Shown: piece after piece, positions 26,439-36,487 of the stretch | How the letters are laid out: the number at the start of each line of letters is the position of its first letter | How positions within the stretch are numbered: the first letter of the stretch is position 1 | Source: Methylobacterium sp. 2A | Lineage (GTDB): Bacteria > Pseudomonadota > Alphaproteobacteria > Rhizobiales > Beijerinckiaceae | Direction of reading: 5' to 3' | Assembly (NCBI RefSeq): GCF_009806555.1 | Contig: NZ_VUOK01000003.1 | Location: 1-64,000 of the forward strand | DNA: 64,000 nucleotides | The notes under the pieces: model-generated | The model's input: the letters and a program-made list of their open reading frames with translations, nothing else | What the model was told of the DNA's origin: nothing | Databases searched by the model: none | Translations under genes and position numbers: made by a program

Positions 26439-28583
26439 TCAGGCGACGCGGACCGTGGCGAGGAAGCGGGCGACCTCGACGCCGAGATGCTCGGATTGCC
26501 GCGACAGTTCGGAGGCCGCCGACAGCACCTGAGAGGCTGCGGCCCCGGTCTTCTCCGAGGACTGCGCAACGCCAGAGATGTTGCCGGTCACCTCGTTGGT
26601 CCCTGCCGAGGCCTGGGTCACGTTGCGCACGATCTCCTGAGTCGCCGCCCCCTGCTGCTCCACCGCGGCCGCGATCGAGGTCGCCACGCCGTCGATCTCC
26701 CGGATGCGGCCGGTGATGCCGCTGATCGCCGTCACCGCCTGTGCGGTGACCGCCTGGACCTCACCGATCTGCCGGACGATTTCCTCGGTCGCCCTGGTGG
26801 TCTGCTCGGCCAGGCTCTTCACCTCGGCCGCCACCACCGCGAAGCCGCGCCCTGCCGCGCCGGCACGGGCGGACTCGATCGTGGCATTGAGCGCCAGCAG
26901 GTTGGTCTGGCCCGCGATCCCTGAGATCATGCCGACCATGTCGCCGATCCGGGCGGCGTTCTGGCTGAGGGCCTGGACGAGGGCCGCCGTCTGATCGGCT
27001 TCGCCCACCGCGGCCTGGGCGAGGCTGGCCGAGCCGGTCACCTGCCGCCCAATCTCCCGGACTGAGGCGCCGAGCTCCTCGGCGGCGGCCGCGACGGTGT
27101 TGACGTTGGTGGCGGCTTCTTCCGCGGCTGCCGCCACGGTTGTGGACTGACTGGCCGTCTCGGTCGCCGCGGCCGTCATGGTCTGAGCCGTGACTTCCAG
27201 TTCGGCCGCCGCGGACGAGACCATGCCGACGATCCCCCCGACGGCCTGCTCGAACGTGTCCGCCAACCGGATCATGGCATTCTTGCGCTCTGCCTCGGCG
27301 GCCGCACGAAGCGTTGTCGCTTCGCGCTCCAGCATGGCGTTGCGGATCAGCTGATCCTTGAAGATCTGGATCGCGGCCGACATCCTTCCGATCTCGTCAC
27401 GGCGCTCGCGATAGGCGATTTCGACGTTCACATCGTCATTCGATAATTTTGATAGCGTCTGGGTAATATGACGGATCGGTTTGAACAGCCGTCGTTGCAG
27501 GAGAACGATGCCACAAGCGATCAGGATCAGGACGGCCAAAAACGTGCCGGCGCTCCCAATGAAGGTCGCTTCCGCTCTGTGGCTGTGATCTTTCGCGACG
27601 TGCACCACGGCATTCATCGATATCGTGGAGACGTTGGTGATGGAATTGATTGCGGGAATCAGCATCTGCAGCCAGGATGAAAATTCCATGGCCGGCATTC
27701 TGTCCGATCTAATGTCCGTGATAATGCGATTCTGGAGGTCGGAGAATTCCTTTCCAAAATAGGCATTGGTCGCGAATGCGACGGCCTTCTTGACCGTTTC
27801 GGGCAATCCGTCCGAGGCGGCGGTTTGATGTGTCAGATCCCAATACGATTTCGTCTGGCCCTGGATAAAGATGATCCTGTCCTTTTGCGCCTGATCGAGC
27901 CATTTGCCGCTGGTATAGGTTCCGTGAGCGATCTCCCAGACAGAGCCGCCGATGCTGCGGGTCTGCCAAGCCAACTGCTTGATCTGGGTCAGGCGCGCCA
28001 CAACCGGGTCGGAATCACTGATCGCGCGATCAAAGGCGCTCGACAAAGCGTCGAGCGATGCCATCAGGTTCGTTCCAGCCGACAATATGGCCTGGCCCGC
28101 CGCAAGGTCACGCTGTTCGCGCGATAAAGAATAATTCTTGTCCAGTTCCCGGCGACTCTTTTTCAAGTCATCGTAGTTTTTTAAGAAGTCATTTGCCAGT
28201 TTCAGCTGTCCCGGGTCCTTTATGTCCTTTAACAATGCCTGCGCTTGATTGAACCCTGCATCCACGGTCTGGCGGTTCTGATCGACAGAGCGTCGCGCAC
28301 TCTCGAAGGCCTTTCCATCTAGGACAAGCACGTTGGGACTATCCGCCCGCTCCGAAAGAAGGCCCTTTTGCACCGTCAGAAGCCCATCCTCTATCTCTGC
28401 GTAGAGTTCGACCATCTGAAAATTGTTATACGCGTCCCAGGCCGAGATGGCGGAACTCAGGCTGTATATTGCCGCGACAGAACTTATCGATACGATGACA
28501 CCGACTGTGATGGTGCGGATGGATCGCATTATCGCGTCCATAATCTTCGTATTGAGTGGTTTATATGCATCATTTATCGTCAT
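26439..28583 (-). CDS. Methyl-accepting chemotaxis receptor with large periplasmic helical domain
   Basis: The ATG at 28583 follows GAGGA by five bases, giving 714 residues. A first helix (about residues 20-45, [20 protein letters not shown]) is followed by a 280-residue periplasmic domain rich in helix and coil. Then come a second helix (about 330-355), HAMP, and a signalling domain with [20 protein letters not shown]. The first half of the gene, above about 27400, uses noticeably more A/T than the signalling half. That suggests a sensor domain with a different history. The ligand is unknown. Confidence 0.88.
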   Translation of the reverse strand: MTINDAYKPLNTKIMDAIMRSIRTITVGVIVSISSVAAIYSLSSAISAWDAYNNFQMVELYAEIEDGLLTVQKGLLSERADSPNVLVLDGKAFESARRSVDQNRQTVDAGFNQAQALLKDIKDPGQLKLANDFLKNYDDLKKSRRELDKNYSLSREQRDLAAGQAILSAGTNLMASLDALSSAFDRAISDSDPVVARLTQIKQLAWQTRSIGGSVWEIAHGTYTSGKWLDQAQKDRIIFIQGQTKSYWDLTHQTAASDGLPETVKKAVAFATNAYFGKEFSDLQNRIITDIRSDRMPAMEFSSWLQMLIPAINSITNVSTISMNAVVHVAKDHSHRAEATFIGSAGTFLAVLILIACGIVLLQRRLFKPIRHITQTLSKLSNDDVNVEIAYRERRDEIGRMSAAIQIFKDQLIRNAMLEREATTLRAAAEAERKNAMIRLADTFEQAVGGIVGMVSSAAAELEVTAQTMTAAATETASQSTTVAAAAEEAATNVNTVAAAAEELGASVREIGRQVTGSASLAQAAVGEADQTAALVQALSQNAARIGDMVGMISGIAGQTNLLALNATIESARAGAAGRGFAVVAAEVKSLAEQTTRATEEIVRQIGEVQAVTAQAVTAISGITGRIREIDGVATSIAAAVEQQGAATQEIVRNVTQASAGTNEVTGNISGVAQSSEKTGAAASQVLSAASELSRQSEHLGVEVARFLATVRVA

Positions 28584-29092
28584 AAAATCCTCGTCACGCA
28601 ATTTTGTCCCAAGCAATCGATCAATTTTTGTCGGGATAACGATGCTGGCAACCTATCCCTGTTGGAGATAGTCGACAAGTGATGACGTCGCGAACGGGAT
28701 GCGCCGGCGCGCCCGTTGGATTTATTCTTGTGATCGCTCCATCTATGCTTGGCGATGATGCGCCCCGAAGGGTTGGCGAGTAAGGGCGCGCGGCCGACAG
28801 GAGCGGATGACTCTGTTCGACACAGCGGAGCCGATAGAGCGGCTGCTGGCGCCCGTTGTAGAACTGAAGCGACAGCCAGGTGTCTGAGCGAGCAGGGAGC
28901 CTGACGCCGGGCGATCAGCTTGACCACCCCAGTCGGACATCGAAGCAGGTGATTCGAGCCGATATGGCCATCGCCCACCGCCGCGCCGTCTGTAGCCAAT
29001 GTTGGACGCCGCCGGCAAACGGTCCCGACCTGGATCGACCGGCCGGCGCCCGAGACTCCCCCTGCGCGCGGAAACGCTCAGCGGCTCTTCGA
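28584..29092. other. Intergenic region with no clear gene
   Basis: The first 100 bases are AT-rich and probably hold the chemotaxis receptor promoter. The rest contains only short arginine-rich frames on both strands, without binding sites or recognisable domains. I see no repeat or RNA here. Confidence 0.4.
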
Positions 29093-29431
29093 TCACGCTG
29101 CCAAATCTAAAAAATGCCGGCCCTGCCGGTCGTCGATCTCGATGATCCAGAGATCGGAATCGAACCGGATCTCCTTGGTCAGGCGCTCCTCGACGTCGAG
29201 CGGGCTGCCGCCGGTGACGATCGCGGCGAAGCGGCGGTCGCCGCTCTCCTCGGCCTCGAACAGGGCCTGCGGCGCGGGTCCGTAGAGGTCGGCGCTGCCG
29301 TCGAGGCGATCGACCTTCACGAAGATCGCGCCCGCCTCCGCAGCCCCGCGTCGGCGCAGCACCGCCGGGATGCCCGCGACGTCGAGGCGGCGCAGATGGG
29401 CCGAGACCCAGAAATCGGAACGCAGGCGCAT
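29093..29431 (-). CDS. DUF1491 family protein
   Basis: From the ATG at 29431 the gene encodes 112 residues starting MRLRSDFWVSAHLRRLDVAG, with GAIFVKVDRLDGSADLYGP and SDLWIIEIDDRQGRHFLDL. These are the conserved blocks of the DUF1491 family, found almost only in alphaproteobacteria. No function is established. An upstream in-frame start would add an arginine-rich tail that the family lacks. Confidence 0.8.
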   Translation of the reverse strand: MRLRSDFWVSAHLRRLDVAGIPAVLRRRGAAEAGAIFVKVDRLDGSADLYGPAPQALFEAEESGDRRFAAIVTGGSPLDVEERLTKEIRFDSDLWIIEIDDRQGRHFLDLAA

Positions 29432-29518
29432 GCGGACGGGCCTCCCGAGAAACCCGACCGGGATGCGCGAACGGCGAGGCCGTAGCAACCCGGCGCGGCC
29501 GGCGGGCCGGGCCGAATC

Positions 29519-30244
29519 CTAACCGTGGCCTGCCCGGGCCATCAGGGCGCGCAGGGTCCGGCCCGCGGCCTCGCCGGTCACCGGCAGCTTGGCGCTGCGC
29601 TCGAACTTCTCGATCGCCGCGCGGGTGCCCGGACCCATGGCGCCGTCGGGCTTGACCGGATAGCCGAGCTTCGAGAGCGCCTTCTGGGCCCGCAGGACCG
29701 GATCGGACTCCGCCTCCGGCTTCTTGGAAGACCCCTTCGCGGTCTCCTTGGCGGTCTCCTTGGCGGCCGGCTTCGCCGCGAGCCGGACCGGCGAGGCCTT
29801 CGGAGTGACCGAGGCGGTGGTCTCGTCGGCGCGGATCAGCTCGCCGATCGTGTCGCGGGCCGCCGGCTTGGCGGGGGCGGCCTGCGGCGGTTCGGAGCGG
29901 ACCGGATCCCGCGCGATCTCGCGCACCGGCTCCCGGGCCGCCTCCCGCACCGCCGGGGTGGCCTCGCGCGCGGGCGGCGGCTTCTGGGCGAGCTTGGGCA
30001 GGATCGGGGCCGGATGGCGGTGGGTCTGGTAGCCGAGGGCGTTGACGCAGATGAAGCCCGCCGCACCCAGGCCCACGAGGCTGCCGAGGACGGTGCCGGG
30101 GCTGTTGCGGCAGGTGGTGCCCGTGGCCCTCAGCGCACCGGCGAGGACGGAGCGCCAGTCCCCCTGAACCGCGCTGCGCCGCGCGGTCGGGCGGCGCGCC
30201 CGGCCGGCTTCGCCCGGTACGGTGATCTCGCGGTAGCCTGACAT
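29519..30244 (-). CDS. Peptidoglycan-binding domain protein
   Basis: The ATG at 30244 follows AAGGAGA and gives 241 residues. A basic N-terminus leads to one hydrophobic helix (about residues 52-72, GTVLGSLVGLGAAGFICVNA). It is followed by a long proline-, alanine- and arginine-rich linker. The C-terminal PG_binding_1 domain (about 178-238) includes QKALSKLGYPVKPDGAMGPG and TRAAIEKFERSAKLPV. It is probably an inner-membrane anchored cell-wall-binding protein. The gene lies 52 bases downstream of the histidine kinase and may be co-transcribed with it. Confidence 0.8.
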   Translation of the reverse strand: MSGYREITVPGEAGRARRPTARRSAVQGDWRSVLAGALRATGTTCRNSPGTVLGSLVGLGAAGFICVNALGYQTHRHPAPILPKLAQKPPPAREATPAVREAAREPVREIARDPVRSEPPQAAPAKPAARDTIGELIRADETTASVTPKASPVRLAAKPAAKETAKETAKGSSKKPEAESDPVLRAQKALSKLGYPVKPDGAMGPGTRAAIEKFERSAKLPVTGEAAGRTLRALMARAGHG

Positions 30245-30296
30245 CCTGTCTCCTTCCGGGAAATCTCGCCGAAAAATCCTGCCGGGGATCTTCGGC

Positions 30297-32171
30297 TCAG
30301 CCCGTGCGGCGCAGCATCGAGACCGGCTCGGCGCCCGGCTCCGCGTCGAACAGGCCGAGCGGCAGGCGCACGACCCGGCGCGGCGCGGGGGCACCCCGCA
30401 CGGCGGTGTGGATCGGGGCGGGGCCGCAGGCGGCCTCCGGCGACCGGCACTGACGGGGCAGCGTCACCGTCACGACCGTGCCGGCCTGCGGCGCGCTCTC
30501 GATCCGCAGCGCGCCGCCATGCAGCCCGACCAGCCCCTGCACCACCGAGAGGCCGAGCCCGGTCCCCTCGTGCTGGCGCTTGTAGTCGCCGGCCCCGGCC
30601 TGGAAGAACGGCGTGCCGAGCTTCGCCAGATCCGCCGCGCCGATCCCGCAGCCGGTATCGGCGATGACGATGTCGAGGCCCTCGACGCCGCGGCGCAGGG
30701 ACAGGTCGACCCGGCCGCCGCGCGGCGTGAACTTCACGGCGTTCGAGACGAGGTTGATCAGGATCTGCCGGCAGGCGCCGGGATCGGCGGTGATCTCGAC
30801 CGGGCCAGAAGCGGAAACCGCCAGGGTGACGCCCGCGGCCTCGGCCCGGAGACGCATCAGGTCGCAGCAGGAGCGGAGCAGGCCCGCGATGTCGAAGACC
30901 TCCGGCGCGTAATCGAAATTGCCGCTCTGGATCCGGCTCATGTCGAGGAGCGTGTTGACCACGCCGAGCAGGTGGTGGCCGGAGGCGCCGATGATCCCGG
31001 CATAGTCCCGCGCCTGATCCGCGCTGAGGCTCGGGGCGCCTTCGCCGGCCAGCACCTCGGAGAAGCCGATGATCGCGTTGAGCGGCGTGCGCAGCTCGTG
31101 GGTGACGTTGGCCAGGAACCGGCCCTTGATGGCGTCGGCCCGCTCGGCCTCGGCGCGGGCGCGCTCCAGCTCCTCGGCGTGGCGGTAATGCTCGGTCATG
31201 TCGCGGGTCACCGCCACGACCGCGGTGGCGTCGTGGGGGCCGTGCGCGATCCGGTGGGCGCGCATCTCGGCGTGGATCAGGCGCGCGCCGTCGGCCCGGC
31301 CGGCCTCGACGTGCAGGCGCAGCGGCAGGGTGGCGGGACGCCCGGTCGCCGCGACGTCGCTCACCGCCTTCAGGAAGGCCGGACGGTCGGCCACGTGGAC
31401 CCGCTCCAGCAGGCCGTGGCCGTGCAGGCGCTCGGGATCGCTGCCCAGCAGCCGGGTCGCCGACACGGAGGCGTCCACGACGCGGCCGTTGCGGTCGTGC
31501 CAGGTCACGAGATCGTCGATCGCCGAGAGCAGCAGCCGGTCCCGGGCCTCGTTGTCGCGCAGCCGCGCGCGCCACGCGCCCTCATTGCGCCTGTGCTCCA
31601 GGGCCTGGGCGGCGACGTGGCCGATCGCCGTGAGTGCGAAGGCCGGCAGGGCGATGCTGGCGGAGATGTCCATCACCGGCAGGGCGGCCGCGAAGGCGCC
31701 GAGGCCGGCCACCGCCAGCACGCCGAGGACCGCCATGGCGGCCGCCGCCAGGGTCGCGCGCAGCGAGCCGGAGATCAGCGCCTCCACGGGGATCGCCACC
31801 AGCCAGACTGCGGCCGGAGAGGTAACGCCCCCCGTGACGCTCGCCAGCGCGATCACCACGCCGGTCAGGCCCGCGGAGGAGACCGCATGGGCGAGCCAGA
31901 GCGATCCGGTCCGGACGAGCAGCACCGCGGCGAAGACCGGCAGCAGGAGGCTCGCGATCGCCAGCACCTCGATGCCCGAGGGCACGCCGCGCCAGAGCAG
32001 GTAGGGCGGCAGCCCGACCATCATCACGGCGCCCGTGGCGAGGCGCGACACCAGGAAGCGCTGATGGCGGCTCCGGATGGCCGCGTCGTCGGCCGCGGAG
32101 GCGTGAATCAGCCCCGCGAGACGGTCGTCGATCAAGGAAGTCAGGACTTTTTTAATGGGCAAGGCTGGCAC
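30297..32171 (-). CDS. PAS-domain sensor histidine kinase
   Basis: The 624-residue protein has about six membrane helices (residues 40-200), a PAS domain (about 215-330, LLLSAIDDLVTWHDRNGRVV), and a HisKA domain with the H-box FLANVTHELRTPLNAIIGFS. The ATPase domain has the N-box INLVSNAVKFTPRGG, the G1 box IVIADTGCGIG and the G2 box GTGLGLSVVQGL. No response regulator is adjacent, so it is an orphan kinase; the class includes alphaproteobacterial PleC/DivJ-like kinases. The GTG at 32171 is the likely start. Confidence 0.88.
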   Translation of the reverse strand: MPALPIKKVLTSLIDDRLAGLIHASAADDAAIRSRHQRFLVSRLATGAVMMVGLPPYLLWRGVPSGIEVLAIASLLLPVFAAVLLVRTGSLWLAHAVSSAGLTGVVIALASVTGGVTSPAAVWLVAIPVEALISGSLRATLAAAAMAVLGVLAVAGLGAFAAALPVMDISASIALPAFALTAIGHVAAQALEHRRNEGAWRARLRDNEARDRLLLSAIDDLVTWHDRNGRVVDASVSATRLLGSDPERLHGHGLLERVHVADRPAFLKAVSDVAATGRPATLPLRLHVEAGRADGARLIHAEMRAHRIAHGPHDATAVVAVTRDMTEHYRHAEELERARAEAERADAIKGRFLANVTHELRTPLNAIIGFSEVLAGEGAPSLSADQARDYAGIIGASGHHLLGVVNTLLDMSRIQSGNFDYAPEVFDIAGLLRSCCDLMRLRAEAAGVTLAVSASGPVEITADPGACRQILINLVSNAVKFTPRGGRVDLSLRRGVEGLDIVIADTGCGIGAADLAKLGTPFFQAGAGDYKRQHEGTGLGLSVVQGLVGLHGGALRIESAPQAGTVVTVTLPRQCRSPEAACGPAPIHTAVRGAPAPRRVVRLPLGLFDAEPGAEPVSMLRRTG

Positions 32172-32468
32172 ACGCCGCGAGTACGCGTTTCCGCATCCCT
32201 CGCGCCTCCGGTTCGACTTTCGAACGACTTCCGGACGGTCGCAGAGGCGGCTTAAACGAGTGTTGCGCGACTGGTCAGAACGATCAGGATGCTTTCCGCA
32301 AGGTAACCAACGGCGTTCGGATAAGCTTCGTTCACCATCGCGCGCGAAAGCCCGGAGCGGTTGAGGCCCGGTTCACGAAACCCGTCGAAATCTCGGCGTC
32401 GCCATCGTCCCGGACGGCAGCCCCGGCCGCGGGACGATGCGGCCCACACCGAGCGGAGACGACGAACC
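32172..32468. other. Divergent intergenic region
   Basis: These 297 bases separate the histidine kinase from a small plus-strand gene. They should hold both promoters. I see no repeat, RNA or reliable hexamer pair. Confidence 0.35.
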
Positions 32469-32789
32469 ATGACCGTCCTGCTGCGCGCCGCGCTGGTGAT
32501 CGGCGTGCTCTCGTATCTCGCGTTGATGCGCGGCGGCGCGGATCCGGCCGCGGAGGCCCGCAAGCTCACGGGGTCGCTGCCGAGCGCCTCTGCGGTGCTG
32601 CCGGCGGCCCTGGAGGCCGTTCCGCCCGAGACCCGCGAGCGCGCCGCCCGGGCGGTGCTGGCCCGCGGCCTGCTGGCGGAGCTGAGCCGCCGGGCCGGTG
32701 AGACCCGGACTCCGGCCGATACACCTTCGATCGACACCCTGGAGGCGGCCGACCGGCAGCCGGCCTGGCGGGGCGTCGAGCCCCGCTGA
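32469..32789 (+). CDS. Hypothetical small membrane-anchored protein
   Basis: The ATG at 32469 gives 106 residues. The first 20 (MTVLLRAALVIGVLSYLALM) form a membrane helix or uncleaved signal. The rest is alanine- and arginine-rich and probably helical (RERAARAVLARGLLAELSRR). No family is recognised. Codon use matches that of the neighbours, and the gene ends convergent to the DUF2336 gene. Confidence 0.6.
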   Translation: MTVLLRAALVIGVLSYLALMRGGADPAAEARKLTGSLPSASAVLPAALEAVPPETRERAARAVLARGLLAELSRRAGETRTPADTPSIDTLEAADRQPAWRGVEPR

Positions 32790-32799
32790 CGGCGCTCCG

Positions 32800-33918
32800 T
32801 CAGCCGGCCTCCGCCTTGGAGGCCGGGCGGGTCCGCGCCGGCAGGGACGTGCGCTGAGCACCGTTCTGGCGCAGCTTGGCCTCCGGGCCGTGAAGCGGCT
32901 GATGCGCCTCGCCGCGCCCGCGCTCGGCGAGCGGCCGGTCGAGGATCGCCGCCACGAGATCCCGCGCCGCCGGGCGGCTCACCGTGCGGAACAGGCGGAC
33001 GAGGTCGGCCACGCGCTCGGCCGAGCGGGCCACCCCCTGGTTGAGGGTGAGGAAGATGTAGACCGCCTCCTCCTCGTGCAGGCCGGCCGCGCGCAGGCCG
33101 AGGGTGAGGAGGTCGTAGCGGGCGCCCGGATCGGCGACCACGGCGAGGAAATCGTGGGGCAGGCCGAGCCCGTCGGCCAAAGCCGTCACGAAGGCGGCGA
33201 CGTCGTGCGCGGCCGAGAGCCGGGTCAGGGATTCGCCGAGGTCGCGGGGCGGGGGCGGGCAGGGGCGCAGGGCGGCGGTCGCCTCCACGCTCCGGCCGAT
33301 CACCGCGCGGCGTATCGGATCCGCGTGCAGGTAGAGGGGCACGAGGTCGGCGGCGGAGACGTCGGGACGGACCAGGAGCAGACGGGCGAGTTCCGCGTCG
33401 CCCCGGCCGCGGCCGACGAGCCGGGCGAGCGTCGCGCCGCGCAGGGTGATGCCGAGATTGGCGGCGAGCGCCCGGTCGATCTCGGGGCGCCCCTCGCGGG
33501 AGAGTTCGTCCGCTGCCTCGCGGCTGAGCCCGGTGCGGGCGGCGATGCGGTCGGCGATGTCGGACCCGTCGGCGAGCGCGGCGTCGATCAGCCTGCGGCT
33601 CAGCGTGGGCGCGAGTTCCACCACGGCGTCGCGGGCGCCGCCGCCGCGCAGCGCGAGGGCTTCCAGGATCGCCGGCGGCGTCTCGGGGCAGGGGGCGAGC
33701 TTCCGGGCGACCACCCGGGCCGTCTCCTCGTCCACCGTGGGGATCAGGCCGCAGGCCAGGGATTCGAAGATTTCGGTCTCGGCCCGGTCGCGGCCCGGCG
33801 CCCGAACGAACAGATCGGTCTGGACCCGCAGGATCACGGGCTTCAGATCGAGATTCTCGATGCGTGAGAGTTCGAGGAGCCCGGACAGGTCCGGCGGAGC
33901 ATCGACGGATGGGGGCAT
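32800..33918 (-). CDS. DUF2336 domain protein
   Basis: From the ATG at 33918 the protein has 372 residues. It has the helical repeat-like DUF2336 sequence: DLFVRAPGRDRAETEIFESL near the start, then LIPTVDEETARVVARKLAPC. The C-terminal part is arginine-rich and low in complexity. DUF2336 proteins are alphaproteobacterial, often several per genome, with no fixed function. A GTG 12 codons upstream (33954) is an alternative start. Confidence 0.78.
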   Translation of the reverse strand: MPPSVDAPPDLSGLLELSRIENLDLKPVILRVQTDLFVRAPGRDRAETEIFESLACGLIPTVDEETARVVARKLAPCPETPPAILEALALRGGGARDAVVELAPTLSRRLIDAALADGSDIADRIAARTGLSREAADELSREGRPEIDRALAANLGITLRGATLARLVGRGRGDAELARLLLVRPDVSAADLVPLYLHADPIRRAVIGRSVEATAALRPCPPPPRDLGESLTRLSAAHDVAAFVTALADGLGLPHDFLAVVADPGARYDLLTLGLRAAGLHEEEAVYIFLTLNQGVARSAERVADLVRLFRTVSRPAARDLVAAILDRPLAERGRGEAHQPLHGPEAKLRQNGAQRTSLPARTRPASKAEAG

Positions 33919-34048
33919 GGACGATCGGTTTACGCAGGACTGCAGTAAGCTCACGCTAACCGCATCGACGTGAATCGACCTTTAAGACGCCCCCCGCGGG
34001 ACCGTGCCGTCCTGCATCATCGGGGTCCCGCGCGGCCGTTCGCCCGCC

Positions 34049-34405
34049 TCAATGCGTCAGCCAGAGGCCGCCGCCGAGCACCACCGCCGCGAAGAGGATG
34101 AAGCCGACGAAGACCGGCAGGACCCAGGGCTGCCGCTGGTGGACGTAGCCGGCCTTCGTCTTCTCCGAGGGGGCCCGCTCGTTCTGGCGGGCGAGCCGGA
34201 CCTCCTGCGAGGTCGGCGGCGTCCCGCCCGCCTCCTCGCAGGTCCCGAGCGGCGCCGCCCCGACATCCATGTGGGGGGTCTTGTCGGCGGTGCGGCCGCT
34301 GTCGATGTCGCCCTTGAGCTGCGCCGAGGTCGGCGTCTCCGAATCCGGTGGCGTATCGGCCGGCAGGTTGGCGGGCGGCGGCGGGGTTTCGGATCGCAGG
34401 GTCAT
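34049..34405 (-). CDS. Hypothetical tail-anchored membrane protein
   Basis: The 118-residue protein has a proline-, threonine- and aspartate-rich soluble part. It ends in a single hydrophobic helix (residues about 95-115, VLPVFVGFILFAAVVLGGGL) followed by only a few residues. This is a tail-anchor arrangement facing the cytoplasm. No family is recognised. Confidence 0.62.
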   Translation of the reverse strand: MTLRSETPPPPANLPADTPPDSETPTSAQLKGDIDSGRTADKTPHMDVGAAPLGTCEEAGGTPPTSQEVRLARQNERAPSEKTKAGYVHQRQPWVLPVFVGFILFAAVVLGGGLWLTH

Positions 34406-34475
34406 GAACGGGGCTCCAGCTTGATTCGGTCAACGCCTGGAAACGCCGTCGGCTGCGGTCAGGTTGTCGCGGGTC

Positions 34476-34937
34476 TTACGGTTCGCCGGATCCGCGCTTG
34501 AGCAAGGGACGTTCGTAGAGCTCCGTCGCACCGGCGAAGCCCGCCGCGGCACAGAAGGCGCGCAGGGCGGCCTGCTCCGGGCCGACGCGCAGGACCAGCC
34601 GGTCGCACCCGGCCTGGCGCGCCGCCCGCCCGGCCGCCTTCAGCAGAACCCGACCGATGCCCCGGCGCCGGGACTCGGCCGCGACCACGAGGGTCGTGAT
34701 CAGGCCGAAGGGCCGCGGCGCATCGAGGGTGCGGACGGGGCTGAGGGCGATGAGGCCGCTCGGCGGTCCCCATTCCACGGCGACGAGGACGGTGCCGCCG
34801 TCCCGCTGCAGGCCTTCGAGCCGGGAGGCCATGTCTGCCGCACCGACTGGCGCACCGGTCTCGCTCACGAGGGTCGCGAGGCCGGCGGCGTCGGAGCCCG
34901 CAGCCGTCCGGATCTCCAGCCCATACCGATTGCCCAA
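34476..34937 (-). CDS. GNAT acetyltransferase
   Basis: The 153-residue protein has the GNAT fold. Motif A is LITTLVVAAESRRRGIGRVL, with the R-R-x-G-I-G acetyl-CoA loop, and the end is LRAFCAAAGFAGATELYERP. The substrate is unknown. It lies 45 bases downstream of the cupin gene on the same strand, so the two may form an operon. Confidence 0.82.
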   Translation of the reverse strand: MGNRYGLEIRTAAGSDAAGLATLVSETGAPVGAADMASRLEGLQRDGGTVLVAVEWGPPSGLIALSPVRTLDAPRPFGLITTLVVAAESRRRGIGRVLLKAAGRAARQAGCDRLVLRVGPEQAALRAFCAAAGFAGATELYERPLLKRGSGEP

Positions 34938-34982
34938 GGCGCACTCCTGACCGACAGCCGGGCGTCCCCGAGCGGTCGCCCC

Positions 34983-35510
34983 TCAGACCCGGCGCCAGCC
35001 CGGCTGCGACGGGTCGACCAGCCGGTAGTTGACCGGTGCCATGCCGCATATGGCGATGATTGCGGGCTCCGTCCCGTCGCGAACGACGCCGTCATAATGC
35101 GGCGTCCCCGCGACCCGCCGGACGAAGCTGCCGGCCTTCACGGGCAGGCAGGCGGCCGGGTCGAAATCCGCCCCGCTGTTGCACCACCACGTGCCCGACA
35201 GGACCATGCAGAACCGGTCCGACGTATAGGTGTGCGGCGCGCTCATGTAGCCCGGCCACCAGCGGATCAGGGTATAGTAGAGGCCGGTGCCGTTGAGGTC
35301 CCCGGTGAGATTGCACCGGTCGACGCTGCGCTCCGGATAATCCTTCGACGGCATCCAGGGCAGCGCCTCGGGGGCGCGGACGATGGTCTGCTCCGGGTTG
35401 AGCGGGCTGCCCTCGGCGGCGTTCGCCAGGAGAAGCGGAAGCGTGCCGAGGAGCGAGGCCGCCAGCAGGTCGCGCCGGCTCGCCTCCGGCCGGGTGTGCG
35501 TGTCCGTCAT
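34983..35510 (-). CDS. Exported cupin-domain protein
   Basis: The ATG at 35510 gives 175 residues with a twin-arginine signal (EASRRDLLAASLLGTLPLLL). A single cupin barrel follows, with PHTYTSDRFCMVLSGTWW and AGSFVRRVAGTPHYDG carrying potential metal-binding histidines. It should act in the periplasm. The reaction is unknown. Confidence 0.78.
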   Translation of the reverse strand: MTDTHTRPEASRRDLLAASLLGTLPLLLANAAEGSPLNPEQTIVRAPEALPWMPSKDYPERSVDRCNLTGDLNGTGLYYTLIRWWPGYMSAPHTYTSDRFCMVLSGTWWCNSGADFDPAACLPVKAGSFVRRVAGTPHYDGVVRDGTEPAIIAICGMAPVNYRLVDPSQPGWRRV

Positions 35511-35792
35511 CGCGGGTTCCATCCCTGGTGCCGACGGCCTGCCCGGCGGCATCCGGTCATGCAACGCCGATAGCCCGGTTTCTCTCCCGGAGCGGAGCCC
35601 TGCGATGTTTCGAACGGCGGAGCGCATGGGGCCGGAGCCGCATTGCCGCGCAGGATCGCCGGGGACACGCAGCATGGCAGATCAGGTGCGGGATCGATCC
35701 CCGGACGGGCGGGACGACCGGGATCGGCCGGAAACCGAGCAGCCGAAGCAGCCCTGCACGATGTTCCGCGTCGTGCGGAGGACTCAAGTCGT

Positions 35793-35911
35793 GGTTTCGA
35801 AAGGTCGAGATCTTTCGCGGGTTCTCAGGGCGGAGCCCTGGTCAAGATCTCAGGGCTCCGCCCTGAGAACCCGCCAAAGGGCTGAAGCCCTTTGGAAACC
35901 CAAGATCCCCG
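35793..35911. repeat. Mini-hairpin repeat block
   Basis: The block starts GGTTTCGAAAGG and ends GGAAACCC. It contains GAAAGGT-CGA-GATCTTTC, two facing copies of a CAGGGC-GGA-GCCCTG hairpin, and CCAAAGGGC-TGAA-GCCCTTTGG. These are the same units as at 22798 and 39566 but in a different order and number. Confidence 0.82.
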
Positions 35912-35986
35912 GTCAACCAGGTTTCCAGCACCCGGGCCCATGCGCCGAACCGTCTGCGGCCCGGCGGGGCGCCCGGATGGGCGCGC

Positions 35987-36487
35987 TCAGGCGTTTTCCT
36001 TGGCCTTGCGCGGGCGGCTCGCACGCTTCGGCTTCTCGGCGACGTCCTCGACCGGCTCCTCGACGGCCGCGGACTTGCGGCGCTGCTGGCCAAGGCCCAG
36101 GCTGCGGGCAAGTTCGGAGCGCTGCGCGGAATAGCTCGCCGCCGTCGACGGGTAGTCCCGCGGCAGCCCGAAGCGCTCGCGATACTGCTCGATCGTCAGG
36201 CCGTTGCGCGAGAGATGGCGCTTGAGCGTCTTGTAGGGCTTGCCGTCGATGAAGGAAATCAGCGCGTCGGGGGTCACCGACTTGCGGATCTGGGCCGGCG
36301 TCGGCTTGTCGGCCGCCTCGGTGACGGCCGCCGCGGGAGCGGACAGCTTGGCGAGCGCGGCGTGGACGCCGGCGAGCAGGCCGGGCAACTCGCTGATCGG
36401 CACCGAATTGTTCGAGACATACGCGGAGACGATGTCCGAGGCCTGCTCGATAAAGGTCTGCTGCTGTTCAGGGGCGTTGTCGTCCAT
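35987..36487 (-). CDS. mucR: MucR/Ros-family regulator lacking the zinc-finger cysteines
   Basis: The 166-residue protein starts [20 protein letters not shown] with the helical N-terminal region of MucR (oligomerisation). The DNA-binding domain near residues 75-115 reads [20 protein letters not shown] then [17 protein letters not shown]. Canonical Ros/MucR proteins have two cysteines just before the KTLKRHL helix. Here those positions carry no cysteine, so zinc is probably not bound, as in known zinc-less members. The C-terminus is lysine-rich. MucR proteins are global, H-NS-like regulators. Confidence 0.88.
   Translation of the reverse strand: MDDNAPEQQQTFIEQASDIVSAYVSNNSVPISELPGLLAGVHAALAKLSAPAAAVTEAADKPTPAQIRKSVTPDALISFIDGKPYKTLKRHLSRNGLTIEQYRERFGLPRDYPSTAASYSAQRSELARSLGLGQQRRKSAAVEEPVEDVAEKPKRASRPRKAKENA

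Noticed and set aside
28743-29096. A 117-codon minus-strand frame as a gene
   Set aside because: Arginine/serine-rich with no binding site, no domain and no support from composition.
30130-31575. A 481-codon minus-strand frame over the histidine kinase
   Set aside because: Out-of-frame reading of the kinase; the kinase frame has all catalytic boxes.
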